From Pseudomonas fluorescens Q2-87 (GTDB lineage Bacteria; Pseudomonadota; Gammaproteobacteria; Pseudomonadales; Pseudomonadaceae), in the NCBI RefSeq assembly GCF_000281895.1, contig NZ_CM001558.1, positions 1,368,556 to 1,432,555 on the forward strand: a stretch of 64,000 nucleotides of DNA. Direction: 5' to 3'. Position numbers and translations under genes: made by a program. Positions 12,173 through 21,200 of the stretch are shown here, one piece after another (within the stretch, counting starts at the first letter, position 1; each line of letters starts with the position of its first letter). The notes below the pieces were generated by a model. That model was not told the DNA's origin, ran no database searches, and was given only the letters and a program-made list of their open reading frames with translations.

Positions 12173-13180
12173 ATGCTCGCCCTCGGCAAACTGCTTGAAC
12201 TGACCCTCGCCGGCCGTGAACCGGCGGAGAAGACTCAACTGACTGTCGAAGGCGTACGGATGCGCTGGTTGAGCGAGGGCGCGCTGGAGGTCAAGCCGCC
12301 CGAAGCCCGGGACAACGGCCTGGACCTGCTGCTATCGGCCGGTATCCACGGCAACGAAACCGCGCCCATCGAATTGCTCGACCGCTTGCTGCATGACATC
12401 GCCCGTGGGGATTTGAAGCCGCGGGCACGCATTCTGTTTCTGTTCGGCAATCCCGAGGCCATTCGGCGCGGCGAGCGTTTCGTCGAACAGGACGTCAACC
12501 GGCTGTTCAATGGTCGCCATGAGCTGAGCGGCGGTGCCGAGGCGTTGCGGGCCTGTGAGCTGGAGCGGCTGGCCGCCAGTTTCTTCAATCGGCCCGAGCG
12601 CAGTCGCCTGCATTACGACCTGCACACCGCCATCCGTGGTTCGAAGATCGAGCAGTTCGCCCTGTACCCATGGAAAGAAGGCCGCCAGCATTCACGCCGT
12701 GAACTGGCGCGCCTGCGTGCGGCGGGCATGGAGGCGGTGCTGTTGCAGAACAAACCGTCCATCGTCTTCAGTTCTTATACCTACGACCAGCTCGGCGCCG
12801 AGTCCTTCACCCTGGAGCTGGGCAAGGCCCGGCCGTTCGGCGAGAACGAAGGCGTCAACGTGAGCCTGCTGGAAACCCGCCTGCAACAGATCATCGAAGG
12901 CAACGAGCCGGAACTGGACGACGGGCTCGGTGGCCTGCAACTCTTCAGCGTGGCGCGGGAAATCATCAAGCACAGCGACAGCTTCCGCCTGAACCTGCCA
13001 GCGGATATCGAGAACTTTTCGGAGCTTGAAAAAGGCTACGTACTGGCCGAAGACATCGCCCAGACTCGCTGGGTGATCGAAGAAGAGGGCGCGCGGATCA
13101 TCTTCCCGAACCCGAAGGTCAAGAATGGCTTGCGAGCCGGGATCCTGATCGTGCCGGCCACGGATGAAAACCTGGCCTGA
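12173..13180 (+). CDS. aruE: Succinylglutamate desuccinylase
   Basis: 335 residues, AstE/aspartoacylase family zinc hydrolase. Metal and substrate motifs are visible: [16 protein letters not shown] (His and Glu ligands near 61-64), [20 protein letters not shown], and [20 protein letters not shown] with the third ligand His. It cleaves N-succinylglutamate to glutamate and succinate, ending the AST pathway. AAGGAA precedes the ATG by 8 bases. It is the last aru gene before a REPIN. Confidence 0.94.
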   Translation: MLALGKLLELTLAGREPAEKTQLTVEGVRMRWLSEGALEVKPPEARDNGLDLLLSAGIHGNETAPIELLDRLLHDIARGDLKPRARILFLFGNPEAIRRGERFVEQDVNRLFNGRHELSGGAEALRACELERLAASFFNRPERSRLHYDLHTAIRGSKIEQFALYPWKEGRQHSRRELARLRAAGMEAVLLQNKPSIVFSSYTYDQLGAESFTLELGKARPFGENEGVNVSLLETRLQQIIEGNEPELDDGLGGLQLFSVAREIIKHSDSFRLNLPADIENFSELEKGYVLAEDIAQTRWVIEEEGARIIFPNPKVKNGLRAGILIVPATDENLA

Positions 13181-13196
13181 AATCAACATCGTTCAA

Positions 13197-13287
13197 ATGT
13201 GGGAGCGGGCTTGCTCGCGAAAGCGGCGTGTCAGTCAAAAATTGTTTACTGATACACCGCTTTGGCGAGCAAGCCCGCTCCCACAGG
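13197..13287. repeat. REPIN, type B
   Basis: TGTGGGAGCGGGCTTGCTCG and the inverted copy GAGCAAGCCCGCTCCCACA, separated by about 45 bases. It lies between the convergent genes aruE and ribH. Confidence 0.9.
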
Positions 13288-13302
13288 TTTTTCTAGCGGT
13301 TT

Positions 13303-13812
13303 TTAGCTCGCTACCGCCCGCTGCTCACTGCGGCGCAACGCCCGGGTCTTGTGCAGGGTATCGGCGCAGGTCTTCGCTGCTTCCTGACCTTTGTGCACGA
13401 AATGCTCGAAGAAGAACTTCTGGTGTTCTTCGCCAGCATGAAAGTGATGCGGTGTGAGCACGACCGAGAACACTGGCACTTCGGTTTCCAACTGAACCTG
13501 CATCAGGCCGCTGATCACCGATTGGGCGACAAATTCGTGGCGATAGATGCCACCGTCCACCACCAGGCCTGCGGCGACGATGCCGGAATAACGGCCGGAT
13601 TTGGCCAGTAGTTTGGCGTGCAGCGGGATTTCGAAGGCGCCGCCGACTTCGAAGAAATCGATGTCGCTCTCCTGATAACCCTGATTGACCATTTCAGCGA
13701 CGAAGCCTTTACGGCTCTGGTCGACGATTTCCTTGTGCCAGCAGGCTTGGATGAACGCGACGCGCTCGCCCGGGTGGCTTTTGATCTTGCTGTCGATTGC
13801 GGTGGGTTGCAT
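13303..13812 (-). CDS. ribH: 6,7-dimethyl-8-ribityllumazine synthase, type II (RibH2-like)
   Basis: 169 residues. Motifs match type II (decameric) lumazine synthases such as Brucella RibH2: VAFIQACWHKEIVDQSRKGF, FEVGGAFEIPLHAKLLAKSG, GLVVDGGIYRHEFVAQSVI, MQVQLETEVPVFSVVLTPHH. It condenses 5-amino-6-ribitylamino-uracil with 3,4-dihydroxybutanone phosphate in riboflavin synthesis. It stands alone, not in a rib operon, and has an FMN riboswitch about 100 bp upstream on the same strand. Pseudomonas normally also has a classic ribH near nusB, so this is probably a second, FMN-controlled copy. Confidence 0.88.
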   Translation of the reverse strand: MQPTAIDSKIKSHPGERVAFIQACWHKEIVDQSRKGFVAEMVNQGYQESDIDFFEVGGAFEIPLHAKLLAKSGRYSGIVAAGLVVDGGIYRHEFVAQSVISGLMQVQLETEVPVFSVVLTPHHFHAGEEHQKFFFEHFVHKGQEAAKTCADTLHKTRALRRSEQRAVAS

Positions 13813-13914
13813 GTTCTGGTTCCTGTTTGTGTGAAAAACAGGGCGTCATGAATCGAAGGGGATTCGAGGGTACGCCGCATACAAGACAGTCGCGGTCGGC
13901 CCTTGGGTGTCAAT

Positions 13915-14080
13915 CCCGTTCTCTCTTCATCCGGACTATGACCGTCGGCCCCGGGATCACACCGGGTCTGCTGACCTTGCCGCTACACCGCAAAAGCCGT
14001 GTACCACCAAGCGCTCGCGGGCTATGCACGTTGCGTGCAATTACCGCCGGTGGGGAGTTACACCCCGCCCTGAGAACGTT
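13915..14080 (-). ncRNA. FMN riboswitch (RFN element)
   Basis: Read on the minus strand the region contains the RFN landmarks in order: TTCTCAGGGCGGGGTG, CTCCCCACCGGCGGTAA, AGCCCGCGAGCGC, GCAGACCCGGTG, GATCCCGGGGCCGACGG, and ATAGTCCGGATGAAGAGAGA. These form the junction and helices of the FMN aptamer. It precedes ribH on the same strand, so high FMN should shut that gene down. Whether control is by termination or by hiding the ribosome site is not clear from the spacer. Confidence 0.95.
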
Positions 14081-14180
14081 TTTGCCGCCATCGTTTTGGC
14101 AGCGGAGGATTTTTAACACATATTTCAGCGTAACGCATGAGCGGATTCCACAACGAACACATGGCCAGTCAGGAGCTTTC

Positions 14181-14275
14181 TGTGGCGAGGGAGCTTGCTC
14201 CCGCTCGGGTGCGAAGCAGCCGCAAAAATCTTGGGGCCGCTTCGCAGCCCAGCGGGAGCAAGCTCCCTCGCCACC
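14181..14275. repeat. REPIN, type A
   Basis: TGTGGCGAGGGAGCTTGCTC and the inverted GAGCAAGCTCCCTCGCCAC arms with about 55 bases between. It lies between the riboswitch and ltaE. Confidence 0.9.
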
Positions 14276-14371
14276 GAAATTCCGTCGATCAGGCTTGATT
14301 ATTCTTCGCCATGCCCGCAGTAATTGCCGTTCGAAAGGAATTTCCCACCACTTGAGCCCGAGGCCAGATTC

Positions 14372-15376
14372 ATGAGCGTTATCGATCTTCGCAGCGACAC
14401 GGTCACCCAACCCACCGCCGGCATGCTCGACGCCATGGCCAGCGCGCCGACCGGCGACGATGTGTATGGCGAAGACCCGACCGTCAATCGTCTCGAAGCC
14501 GAACTGGCCGGGCGCCTGGGGTTCGCGGCGGCGCTGTTCGTGCCCACGGGGACCATGAGCAACCTGTTGGGATTGATGGCCCATTGCGAGCGCGGCGACG
14601 AGTACATCGTCGGCCAGCAGGCCCATACCTACAAATATGAAGGTGGCGGTGCGGCGGTGCTCGGTTCGATCCAGCCCCAGCCCCTCGAAGTGCTGGCGGA
14701 CGGTTCCCTGGACTTGGCGCATGTGGCCGCGGCGATCAAGCCCGATGACTTTCATTTTGCCCGCACCCGCTTGCTGGCCCTGGAAAACACCATGCAGGGC
14801 AAGGTGCTGTCGCTGGATTACCTGGCCCAGGCTCGGCGTTTTACCCGGGAGCATGGCCTGGCCCTGCATCTGGACGGAGCGCGGCTGTATAACGCTGCCG
14901 TGAAGTTGAATGTCGATGCCCGAGAGATCGCTCAGCACTTCGATTCGGTCTCGGTGTGCCTGTCCAAGGGGCTCGGCGCTCCGGTTGGCTCGGTCCTGTG
15001 CGGCAGCGTCGAGCTGATCGGCAAGGCGCGTCGGCTGCGCAAAATGGTTGGCGGTGGCATGCGCCAGGCCGGAATCCTGGCGGCGGCGGGGTTGTATGCC
15101 TTGGAGCATCAGGTCCAGCGCCTGGCCGACGACCACGCCAATGCCCAGCGCCTCGCCGAAGGATTGCGGACGGCGGGTTACCAGGTCGAGCCAGTGCAGA
15201 CCAACATGGTGTACGTGCAAATGGGCGAGCGGGCCGAGGCGATCAAGGCGTTTGCCGCTGAACGTGGGATCAAGCTCAGCGCAGCCCCACGGCTGCGAAT
15301 GGTCACGCACATGGACGTAAGCAGTGCGCAGATCGACCGGGTAGTCGAGGCTTTCGTCGAATTTTCTCGCCAATGA
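14372..15376 (+). CDS. ltaE: Low-specificity L-threonine aldolase
   Basis: 334 residues, PLP enzyme of the beta-eliminating lyase family. It starts [18 protein letters not shown], contains the substrate-side [17 protein letters not shown], and has the PLP Lys near 199 in [15 protein letters not shown]. It splits L-threonine and L-allo-threonine to glycine and acetaldehyde. The frame is open 48 bases further upstream, but the family begins at the second Met, which is preceded by GAGGCC. It appears monocistronic. Confidence 0.92.
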   Translation: MSVIDLRSDTVTQPTAGMLDAMASAPTGDDVYGEDPTVNRLEAELAGRLGFAAALFVPTGTMSNLLGLMAHCERGDEYIVGQQAHTYKYEGGGAAVLGSIQPQPLEVLADGSLDLAHVAAAIKPDDFHFARTRLLALENTMQGKVLSLDYLAQARRFTREHGLALHLDGARLYNAAVKLNVDAREIAQHFDSVSVCLSKGLGAPVGSVLCGSVELIGKARRLRKMVGGGMRQAGILAAAGLYALEHQVQRLADDHANAQRLAEGLRTAGYQVEPVQTNMVYVQMGERAEAIKAFAAERGIKLSAAPRLRMVTHMDVSSAQIDRVVEAFVEFSRQ

Positions 15377-15442
15377 CCCGTCAAGCGGGCCAATTGACAG
15401 TTTCTATCGCATAAACACGCTGTACCCCACGCGAAGGGCCGA

Positions 15443-15448
15443 TATAAT
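15443..15448 (+). promoter_or_regulatory. Candidate -10 box for alaS
   Basis: A perfect TATAAT lies 75 bases before the alaS start. A TTGACA at 15394-15399 is too far away to be its -35, so the -35 is weak or this is an extended -10 type promoter. Confidence 0.4.
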
Positions 15449-15522
15449 GCGGCCCTTTGCCGTTGCTTCGTCTGTTGACGTTTTGCACAGGCCTTTGGCC
15501 GCAGCCTCCGTGGAAGAACCTA

Positions 15523-18144
15523 ATGAAAAGCGCAGAAATCCGTGAAGCCTTCCTTCGCTTCTTCGAAGAGCAAGGCCATACCCGAGTAGCCTCCAGCTCT
15601 TTGATTCCGGGCAACGACCCGACCCTGCTGTTCACCAACGCGGGGATGAACCAGTTCAAGGACTGCTTCCTGGGCCAGGAAAAACGTGCCTACACCCGCG
15701 CGGTGAGCAGCCAGAAATGCGTGCGCGCCGGTGGCAAGCACAACGACCTGGAAAACGTCGGCTATACCGCTCGTCACCACACCTTCTTCGAAATGCTGGG
15801 TAACTTCAGCTTCGGTGACTATTTCAAGCGCGACGCCATCACCTTCGCCTGGACCTTCCTGACCTCCGACAAGTGGCTGAACCTGCCCAAGGAGAAGCTC
15901 TGGGTAACGGTCTACGCCACCGATGACGAAGCCTATGACATCTGGACCAAAGAAGTGGGTGTCCCGGCCGAGCGCATGGTGCGTATCGGCGACAACAAAG
16001 GCGCGCCTTACGCCTCCGACAACTTCTGGACCATGGGCGACACCGGCCCGTGCGGCCCTTGCACCGAGATTTTCTACGATCACGGCGCCGACATCTGGGG
16101 CGGCCCACCCGGCTCGCCGGAAGAAGACGGCGACCGCTACATCGAGATCTGGAACAACGTGTTCATGCAGTTCAACCGCACCGCCGATGGCGTGTTGCAT
16201 CCGCTGCCGGCACCGTCGGTCGATACCGGTATGGGCCTGGAGCGGATCAGTGCGGTGTTGCAGCACGTTCACTCCAACTACGAGATCGACCTGTTCCAGA
16301 GCCTGCTGAGCGCTTCGGCCCAGGCCATCGGTTGCACCAACGACAACCAGGCTTCGCTGAAAGTCGTCGCCGACCACATCCGTTCCTGCGGCTTCCTGAT
16401 TGCTGACGGTGTGCTGCCGTCCAACGAAGGCCGTGGCTATGTGCTGCGCCGGATCATTCGCCGCGCCTGCCGCCACGGCAACAAGCTGGGTGCCAAGGGC
16501 AGCTTCTTCTATCAGATCGTCGCGGCTCTGGCGGCCGAGATGGGCGAGGCCTTCCCGGAGCTCAAGTCCCAGCAGGCGCATATCGAGCGCGTGCTCAAGG
16601 CTGAAGAAGAGCAGTTCGCCAAGACCCTTGAACAAGGTCTGAAGATCCTTGAACAGGACCTGGCCGAGCTCAAGGGCAACGTGGTTCCGGGCGATGTGGT
16701 GTTCAAGTTGTACGACACTTACGGTTTCCCAATGGACCTGACCGGCGATATCGCCCGTGAACGCAACCTGACCCTCGACGAGGAAGGTTTCGAACGCGAG
16801 ATGGAAGCCCAGCGGGTGCGTGCGCGTTCCGCCAGCTCCTTCGGCATGGACTACAACAGCCTGGTCAAGGTTGACGTGGCCACCGAGTTCACCGGCTACG
16901 CTGGTACCACCGGTTCGGCCAAGATCGTTGCTATCTATAAGGACGGCCAGTCGGTCGACATCCTGAGCGAAGGCCAGGAAGGCGTGATCGTGCTGGACAA
17001 GACGCCGTTCTACGCCGAATCCGGCGGCCAGATTGGCGATAGCGGCTACCTGCAGGCCGGCAGTTCGCGCTTCGACGTGCGCGACACCACCAAGACTGGC
17101 GGCGCTTTCCTGCACCACGGCGTGCTGGCATCGGGCAGCCTGATGATCGCCGCCCCGGTGGCCGCCCATGTCGACGCCGACGTTCGGCATGCCACGTCGC
17201 TGAACCACTCCGCCACCCACTTGCTGCACGCCGCGTTGCGCCAGGTACTGGGCGAGCATGTCCAGCAGAAGGGTTCTTTGGTGGACAGTCAGCGCCTGCG
17301 CTTTGACTTCAGCCACTTCGAAGCCATCAAGCCTGAGCAACTCAAGGCGCTGGAAGACATCGTCAACGCCGAGATTCGCAAGAACTCCCCGGTAGAAACC
17401 GAGGAAACCGACATCGAGACCGCCAAGAAGAAGGGCGCGATGGCACTGTTCGGTGAGAAGTACGGCGACAGCGTACGCGTACTGAGCATGGGCGATTTCT
17501 CCGTGGAACTGTGCGGCGGCATCCACGCCAACCGGACCGGCGACATCGGCCTGCTGAAAATCATCAGCGAGGGCGGCGTGGCCTCGGGCGTTCGCCGCAT
17601 CGAGGCGGTCACCGGCGCTGCGGCGCTGGCGTACCTCAACGCGGCAGAAGAACAACTCAAGGAAGCGGCGAGCCTGATCAAGGGCAGTCGTGACAACCTG
17701 ATCGACAAGCTGTCGGCTGTGCTGGAGCGCAATCGCCTGCTGGAAAAGCAACTGGAACAGTTGCAGGCCAAGGCCGCCAGCGCGGCGGGCGACGATCTGT
17801 CGGCCCAGGCCGTGGACATCAAGGGCGTGAAGGTGCTGGCCGTGCGTCTCGACGGCCAGGACGGCAAGGCGCTGCTGGCGCTCGTCGATCAGTTGAAGAA
17901 CAAACTCGGCCGCGCAGTGATCCTGCTCGGCAGTGTCCATGAGGAAAAGGTCGTTCTCGTCGCAGGCGTGACCAAAGACCTGACTGGCCAACTCAAAGCC
18001 GGTGATTTGATGAAGCAGGCCGCTGCGGCAGTGGGCGGGAAGGGCGGTGGTCGTCCGGACATGGCGCAAGGCGGTGGTACCGACGCCGGCGCACTGGACG
18101 CGGCACTGGCCCAAACCGTTGCATTTGTAGAGCAGGGTATTTAA
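15523..18144 (+). CDS. alaS: Alanyl-tRNA synthetase
   Basis: 873 residues, the usual length for AlaRS. Class II catalytic core at the N-terminus ([36 protein letters not shown]), tRNA-recognition region, then the editing domain with [11 protein letters not shown] and [13 protein letters not shown] zinc-binding motifs (about 560-670), and the C-Ala dimerisation domain ending [14 protein letters not shown]. The ATG at 15523 fits the family start; the longer frame is leader sequence. It is followed by lysC after 89 bp, as in other Pseudomonas. Confidence 0.97.
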   Translation: MKSAEIREAFLRFFEEQGHTRVASSSLIPGNDPTLLFTNAGMNQFKDCFLGQEKRAYTRAVSSQKCVRAGGKHNDLENVGYTARHHTFFEMLGNFSFGDYFKRDAITFAWTFLTSDKWLNLPKEKLWVTVYATDDEAYDIWTKEVGVPAERMVRIGDNKGAPYASDNFWTMGDTGPCGPCTEIFYDHGADIWGGPPGSPEEDGDRYIEIWNNVFMQFNRTADGVLHPLPAPSVDTGMGLERISAVLQHVHSNYEIDLFQSLLSASAQAIGCTNDNQASLKVVADHIRSCGFLIADGVLPSNEGRGYVLRRIIRRACRHGNKLGAKGSFFYQIVAALAAEMGEAFPELKSQQAHIERVLKAEEEQFAKTLEQGLKILEQDLAELKGNVVPGDVVFKLYDTYGFPMDLTGDIARERNLTLDEEGFEREMEAQRVRARSASSFGMDYNSLVKVDVATEFTGYAGTTGSAKIVAIYKDGQSVDILSEGQEGVIVLDKTPFYAESGGQIGDSGYLQAGSSRFDVRDTTKTGGAFLHHGVLASGSLMIAAPVAAHVDADVRHATSLNHSATHLLHAALRQVLGEHVQQKGSLVDSQRLRFDFSHFEAIKPEQLKALEDIVNAEIRKNSPVETEETDIETAKKKGAMALFGEKYGDSVRVLSMGDFSVELCGGIHANRTGDIGLLKIISEGGVASGVRRIEAVTGAAALAYLNAAEEQLKEAASLIKGSRDNLIDKLSAVLERNRLLEKQLEQLQAKAASAAGDDLSAQAVDIKGVKVLAVRLDGQDGKALLALVDQLKNKLGRAVILLGSVHEEKVVLVAGVTKDLTGQLKAGDLMKQAAAAVGGKGGGRPDMAQGGGTDAGALDAALAQTVAFVEQGI

Positions 18145-18233
18145 GGCAGCGATCCGGGCTCGTGGTCTAGTAACGGGCCCGGTTACTGTTGATTGATTAT
18201 TGGGCGCCCTTCATGGGCAGAGGCGGCTTTGAA

Positions 18234-19475
18234 ATGGCTTTGATCGTACAGAAATTTGGAGGCACCTCGGTCGGCACTGTCGAGAGAATCGAGCAGGTCG
18301 CCGACAAGGTTAAGAAATTCCGTGAAGCGGGCGATGACCTGGTGGTTGTGCTGTCGGCAATGAGCGGCGAGACCAACCGTCTGATCGATCTGGCCAAGCA
18401 AATCAGTGGCGACCAGCAACCGGTACCTCGTGAACTGGACGTGATCGTTTCCACTGGTGAGCAGGTGACCATTGCCTTGCTGGCCATGGCGCTGATCAAG
18501 CGTGGCGTGCCGGCGGTGTCCTACACCGGCAATCAGGTTCGTATCCTGACGGACAGCGCGCACAACAAAGCGCGTATCCTGCAGATCGACGACCAGAAAA
18601 TCCGCGGCGACCTGAAGGCTGGGCGTGTCGTCGTCGTCGCCGGCTTCCAGGGCGTGGACGAGCAGGGCAACATCACCACCCTCGGCCGTGGTGGCTCCGA
18701 CACGACAGGCGTAGCGCTGGCGGCGGCTCTCAAGGCTGACGAATGCCAGATCTACACCGATGTGGATGGCGTCTACACCACCGACCCACGGGTAGTGCCT
18801 GTGGCTCAGCGACTGGACAAGATCACGTTCGAGGAGATGCTGGAAATGGCCAGCCTCGGCTCGAAGGTGCTGCAGATCCGGGCGGTCGAATTCGCTGGCA
18901 AGTACAACGTTCCGCTGCGCGTTCTGCACAGCTTCAAAGAGGGTCCGGGCACCCTCATTACTATCGATGAAGAGGAATCCATGGAACAGCCGATCATCTC
19001 CGGCATCGCTTTCAACCGCGATGAAGCCAAGCTGACCATCCGTGGCGTGCCAGACACCCCCGGCGTGGCGTTCAAGATTCTCGGCCCGATCAGCGCCGCG
19101 AACATCGAAGTCGACATGATCGTGCAGAACGTCGCGCACGATAACACCACTGACTTCACCTTCACCGTGCACCGCAACGATTACCCGGCCGCCGAAGCTG
19201 TGCTGAAAAAAACCGCTGGTGAAATCGGTGCCCGGGAAGTGGTGGGTGATACCAAGATCGCCAAGGTCTCGATCGTCGGTGTCGGCATGCGTTCTCACGC
19301 AGGCGTGGCCAGCCGCATGTTCGAATCCCTGGCCAAGGAAAGCATCAACATCCAGATGATTTCTACCTCGGAAATCAAGGTTTCCGTAGTGATCGAAGAG
19401 AAGTACCTGGAACTGGCTGTGCGCGCCCTGCACACGGCTTTCGAGCTCGACGCTGCTGCCCGACAGGGCGAGTAA
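18234..19475 (+). CDS. lysC: Aspartate kinase
   Basis: 413 residues. Amino-acid kinase domain (1-240) with KFGGTSVGTVERIEQ at the start and GRGGSDTTGVALAAALKA, then two ACT domains (about 265-400) that bind the feedback inhibitors. It phosphorylates aspartate at the head of lysine, threonine and methionine synthesis. I chose MALIVQKFGG rather than the longer frame. Inside the gene, ATG at 18981 has AGAGGA just upstream and would produce the C-terminal ACT half alone, like the beta subunit of alpha2-beta2 aspartokinases; this is inference. Confidence 0.95.
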   Translation: MALIVQKFGGTSVGTVERIEQVADKVKKFREAGDDLVVVLSAMSGETNRLIDLAKQISGDQQPVPRELDVIVSTGEQVTIALLAMALIKRGVPAVSYTGNQVRILTDSAHNKARILQIDDQKIRGDLKAGRVVVVAGFQGVDEQGNITTLGRGGSDTTGVALAAALKADECQIYTDVDGVYTTDPRVVPVAQRLDKITFEEMLEMASLGSKVLQIRAVEFAGKYNVPLRVLHSFKEGPGTLITIDEEESMEQPIISGIAFNRDEAKLTIRGVPDTPGVAFKILGPISAANIEVDMIVQNVAHDNTTDFTFTVHRNDYPAAEAVLKKTAGEIGAREVVGDTKIAKVSIVGVGMRSHAGVASRMFESLAKESINIQMISTSEIKVSVVIEEKYLELAVRALHTAFELDAAARQGE

Positions 19476-19486
19476 GCGTTGCCTTG

Positions 19487-19519
19487 AGGGCGCGGCTTGA
19501 CCGCGCCCTTTGTTTTTTT
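19487..19519 (+). terminator. Terminator after lysC
   Basis: AGGGCGCGG pairs with CCGCGCCCT across a short loop, followed by TTGTTTTTTT. It starts 12 bases after the lysC stop. Confidence 0.85.
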
Positions 19520-19660
19520 GAATGGCGCGTCCCCAAGACTGTTCTTTTGCCCGCGCTGGTCAATACTGAGGCTTGTAGGCTTCGACCGTTCCGGTTGTAG
19601 GTCCAATGCCTTCTTTTTGCAGACTGTTGTCCCTGAAGTGAATTGCGTGAGGAGAAAGGT

Positions 19661-19849
19661 ATGCTGATTCTGACTCGTCGGTGCGCGGAAAGCCTGATTA
19701 TTGGCGATGGCGAAATCACCGTGACCGTGCTCGGCGTTAAAGGAAACCAGGTGCGTATCGGCGTCAATGCTCCGAAAGAGGTTGCCGTGCACCGGGAGGA
19801 AATTTACCTGCGTATCAAGAAAGAGAAGGACGACGAACCAAGCCATTAA
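19661..19849 (+). CDS. rsmA: Carbon storage regulator RsmA/CsrA
   Basis: 62 residues. It shows the full CsrA pattern: [46 protein letters not shown], with Arg44 and the conserved VHREEIY helix boundary. It is a dimeric RNA-binding protein that binds GGA motifs in 5' leaders and controls secondary metabolism, biofilm and motility under Gac/Rsm. A strong ribosome site (GGAGAAAGG) precedes the ATG. The lysC-rsmA-tRNA-Ser order is shared with P. aeruginosa. Confidence 0.97.
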   Translation: MLILTRRCAESLIIGDGEITVTVLGVKGNQVRIGVNAPKEVAVHREEIYLRIKKEKDDEPSH

Positions 19850-19868
19850 TTTTTATCGATTTTTATGT

Positions 19869-19897
19869 TTGCAAACGGGGAGGAAGGTGGTTAATAT
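19869..19897 (+). promoter_or_regulatory. Sigma-70 promoter for tRNA-Ser
   Basis: TTGCAA, 17 bases, TAATAT; the tRNA begins 14 bases later. Spacing and position suit a stable-RNA promoter. Confidence 0.65.
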
Positions 19898-19911
19898 ACG
19901 CCCCGTGTTGC

Positions 19912-20002
19912 GGAGAGCTGGCCGAGTGGCCGAAGGCGCTCCCCTGCTAAGGGAGTACACCTCAAAAGGGTGTCGGGGGTTCGAATCCCCCGTTCTCCGC
20001 CA
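19912..20002 (+). tRNA. tRNA-Ser (anticodon GCT)
   Basis: Acceptor GGAGAGC pairs with GTTCTCC, discriminator G, encoded CCA. The anticodon stem-loop CTCCCCTGCTAAGGGAG gives GCT at 19946-19948. A long variable arm, as expected for serine tRNAs, precedes GGGTTCGAATCCC in the T arm. Confidence 0.97.
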
Positions 20003-20067
20003 TTATTCGTTTAGTGCGTCAGAACCTGGCTTGTTCAGTAAGTGTTTGAAATTACTGGAAAAAGCGC

Positions 20068-20095
20068 TTTACAAAAGGATTTGACGACCTATAAT
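20068..20095 (+). promoter_or_regulatory. Sigma-70 promoter for tRNA-Arg
   Basis: TTTACA, 16 bases, TATAAT, followed after 14 bases by the first tRNA-Arg. GCGC just after the -10 resembles a stringent-control discriminator. Confidence 0.7.
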
Positions 20096-20109
20096 GCGCG
20101 GCAACAAAT

Positions 20110-20186
20110 GCACTCGTAGCTCAGCTGGATAGAGTACTCGGCTACGAACCGAGCGGTCACAGGTTCGAATCCTGTCGAGTGCACCA
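20110..20186 (+). tRNA. tRNA-Arg (anticodon ACG), copy 1
   Basis: 77 nt with acceptor GCACTCG/CGAGTGC, anticodon stem CTCGG/CCGAG around CTACGAA, T arm CAGGTTCGAATCCTG and encoded CCA. The anticodon A is normally changed to inosine by TadA to read CGU, CGC and CGA. Confidence 0.97.
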
Positions 20187-20258
20187 TTTAAGAGTTGTTT
20201 GCAGCAATGCAAATAACTTGGCTTCAACCAGTTGTGATCTGGTATAAAACCACAACTT

Positions 20259-20335
20259 GCACTCGTAGCTCAGCTGGATAGAGTACTCGGCTACGAACCG
20301 AGCGGTCACAGGTTCGAATCCTGTCGAGTGCACCA
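20259..20335 (+). tRNA. tRNA-Arg (anticodon ACG), copy 2
   Basis: Identical over all 77 nt to copy 1, 72 bases downstream. The spacers differ, so only the tRNA itself is kept identical. It is probably co-transcribed with copy 1 and ends at the terminator at 20342. Confidence 0.97.
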
Positions 20336-20341
20336 AACACC

Positions 20342-20371
20342 AAAAAGCCCGCGTTTAACGCGGGCTTTTTG
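20342..20371 (+). terminator. Terminator after the tRNA-Arg pair
   Basis: AAAAAGCCCGCGT pairs with ACGCGGGCTTTTT. Because both sides carry A/T runs it can also serve the convergent gene ending at 20376. Confidence 0.88.
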
Positions 20372-20375
20372 CTGT

Positions 20376-20879
20376 CTACGATTTGCCTTTCACGCATCCC
20401 CTCTCATCGAACACGACCTCTGCACTGCGACCCTTCTTCGCCTTGTAGGTATACCGTGTGCTCGAATTCCTGATCTTGATCGCGTCCGGCTTGCCCAGCG
20501 CGCTTTCCACGTCGTACTGGCTCATGCCGATAAGGATCCGCCGATCCATGATGGCTTCGCGGCGCTGGCTGGCGTTGATGAGATTCCCGCAGCGGTCTTC
20601 GAACTGGCCGACCACTGTCGGTTCCTTGCGCTTGGTTTTGTTGCCGGATGTTTGCGGAAACTCGGCTTCGGGCAGCATCGGCTCAGTCATTGGTTCGATT
20701 GTGCCCACGTTGAAAGGATGGATTTCCTGAAGCGATAACGCGTCTCCCGGGCTACAGCTCAGCGTGGTGAAGGTGACATGCCCTGTGTGGTCTTCGCAGC
20801 GATGCACGGTTTGTCCGGCAGCCCACAAGGGCAGGCAGGGCAGGGCAGCGAGCAAAAACAGGTGGCGCCTGACAAGCAT
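20376..20879 (-). CDS. Secreted protein with DUF4124-like N-terminus and SmpA/OmlA-like motif
   Basis: 167 residues. A signal peptide (MLVRRHLFLLAALPCLPLWA) is followed by VHRCEDHTGHVTFTTLSCSP, reminiscent of DUF4124 periplasmic proteins. Residues about 110-160 contain RRILIGMSQYDVESALGKPD, the G-M-x-x-x-V-x-x-x-x-G-x-P pattern of SmpA/OmlA-type domains, followed by a short beta-rich end (RYTYKAKKGRSAEVVFDERG). Probably a periplasmic or envelope protein; function unknown. It converges on the tRNA cluster and shares its terminator. Confidence 0.75.
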   Translation of the reverse strand: MLVRRHLFLLAALPCLPLWAAGQTVHRCEDHTGHVTFTTLSCSPGDALSLQEIHPFNVGTIEPMTEPMLPEAEFPQTSGNKTKRKEPTVVGQFEDRCGNLINASQRREAIMDRRILIGMSQYDVESALGKPDAIKIRNSSTRYTYKAKKGRSAEVVFDERGCVKGKS

Positions 20880-21200
20880 TCGAACGTCCTCCTTGACGAT
20901 GAAAAAGAGAAGGTTAGTCGCTGCCGTTCTATCCGGGTGTGTGTTTTCTTTTCAGGATAAGTCATCGCAAAACCCAGGTTCAGCCTGCGTTCAGGTATGT
21001 CTCGCAAGCGCTTGTTCTTGCCATGATTTTTTAACGTTTTAAAGCGTCAAGCGGTGTATGATTGCGCCCGTCAGCCCCGCCGGGGCTTTGGAATATCTCC
21101 ATGGACTTACCCAGTAGTTACTCAATATTCAGTTTTACCAATCATGAATTAACTGATTGATCCTTCCGGCGTGCTCCACTGCTGGGAGTGGAGTTCGCCT
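20880..21200. other. Intergenic region between the DUF4124-like gene and mgtE
   Basis: It must hold the divergent promoters of both genes. CAGCCCCGCCGGGGCTTTGG (about 21073-21092) can form a small hairpin in the mgtE leader. I do not recognise a known magnesium riboswitch or another gene. Confidence 0.4.

Noticed and set aside
15394..15448. TTGACA at 15394 paired with TATAAT at 15443 as one alaS promoter
   Set aside because: The spacer is 43 bases, far from 16-18; only the -10 is kept as a candidate.
15520..18114. Very long open frame (864 codons) on the minus strand
   Set aside because: It is fully antisense to alaS, has no ribosome site or family motifs, and arises from the GC-rich codon pattern of the real gene.
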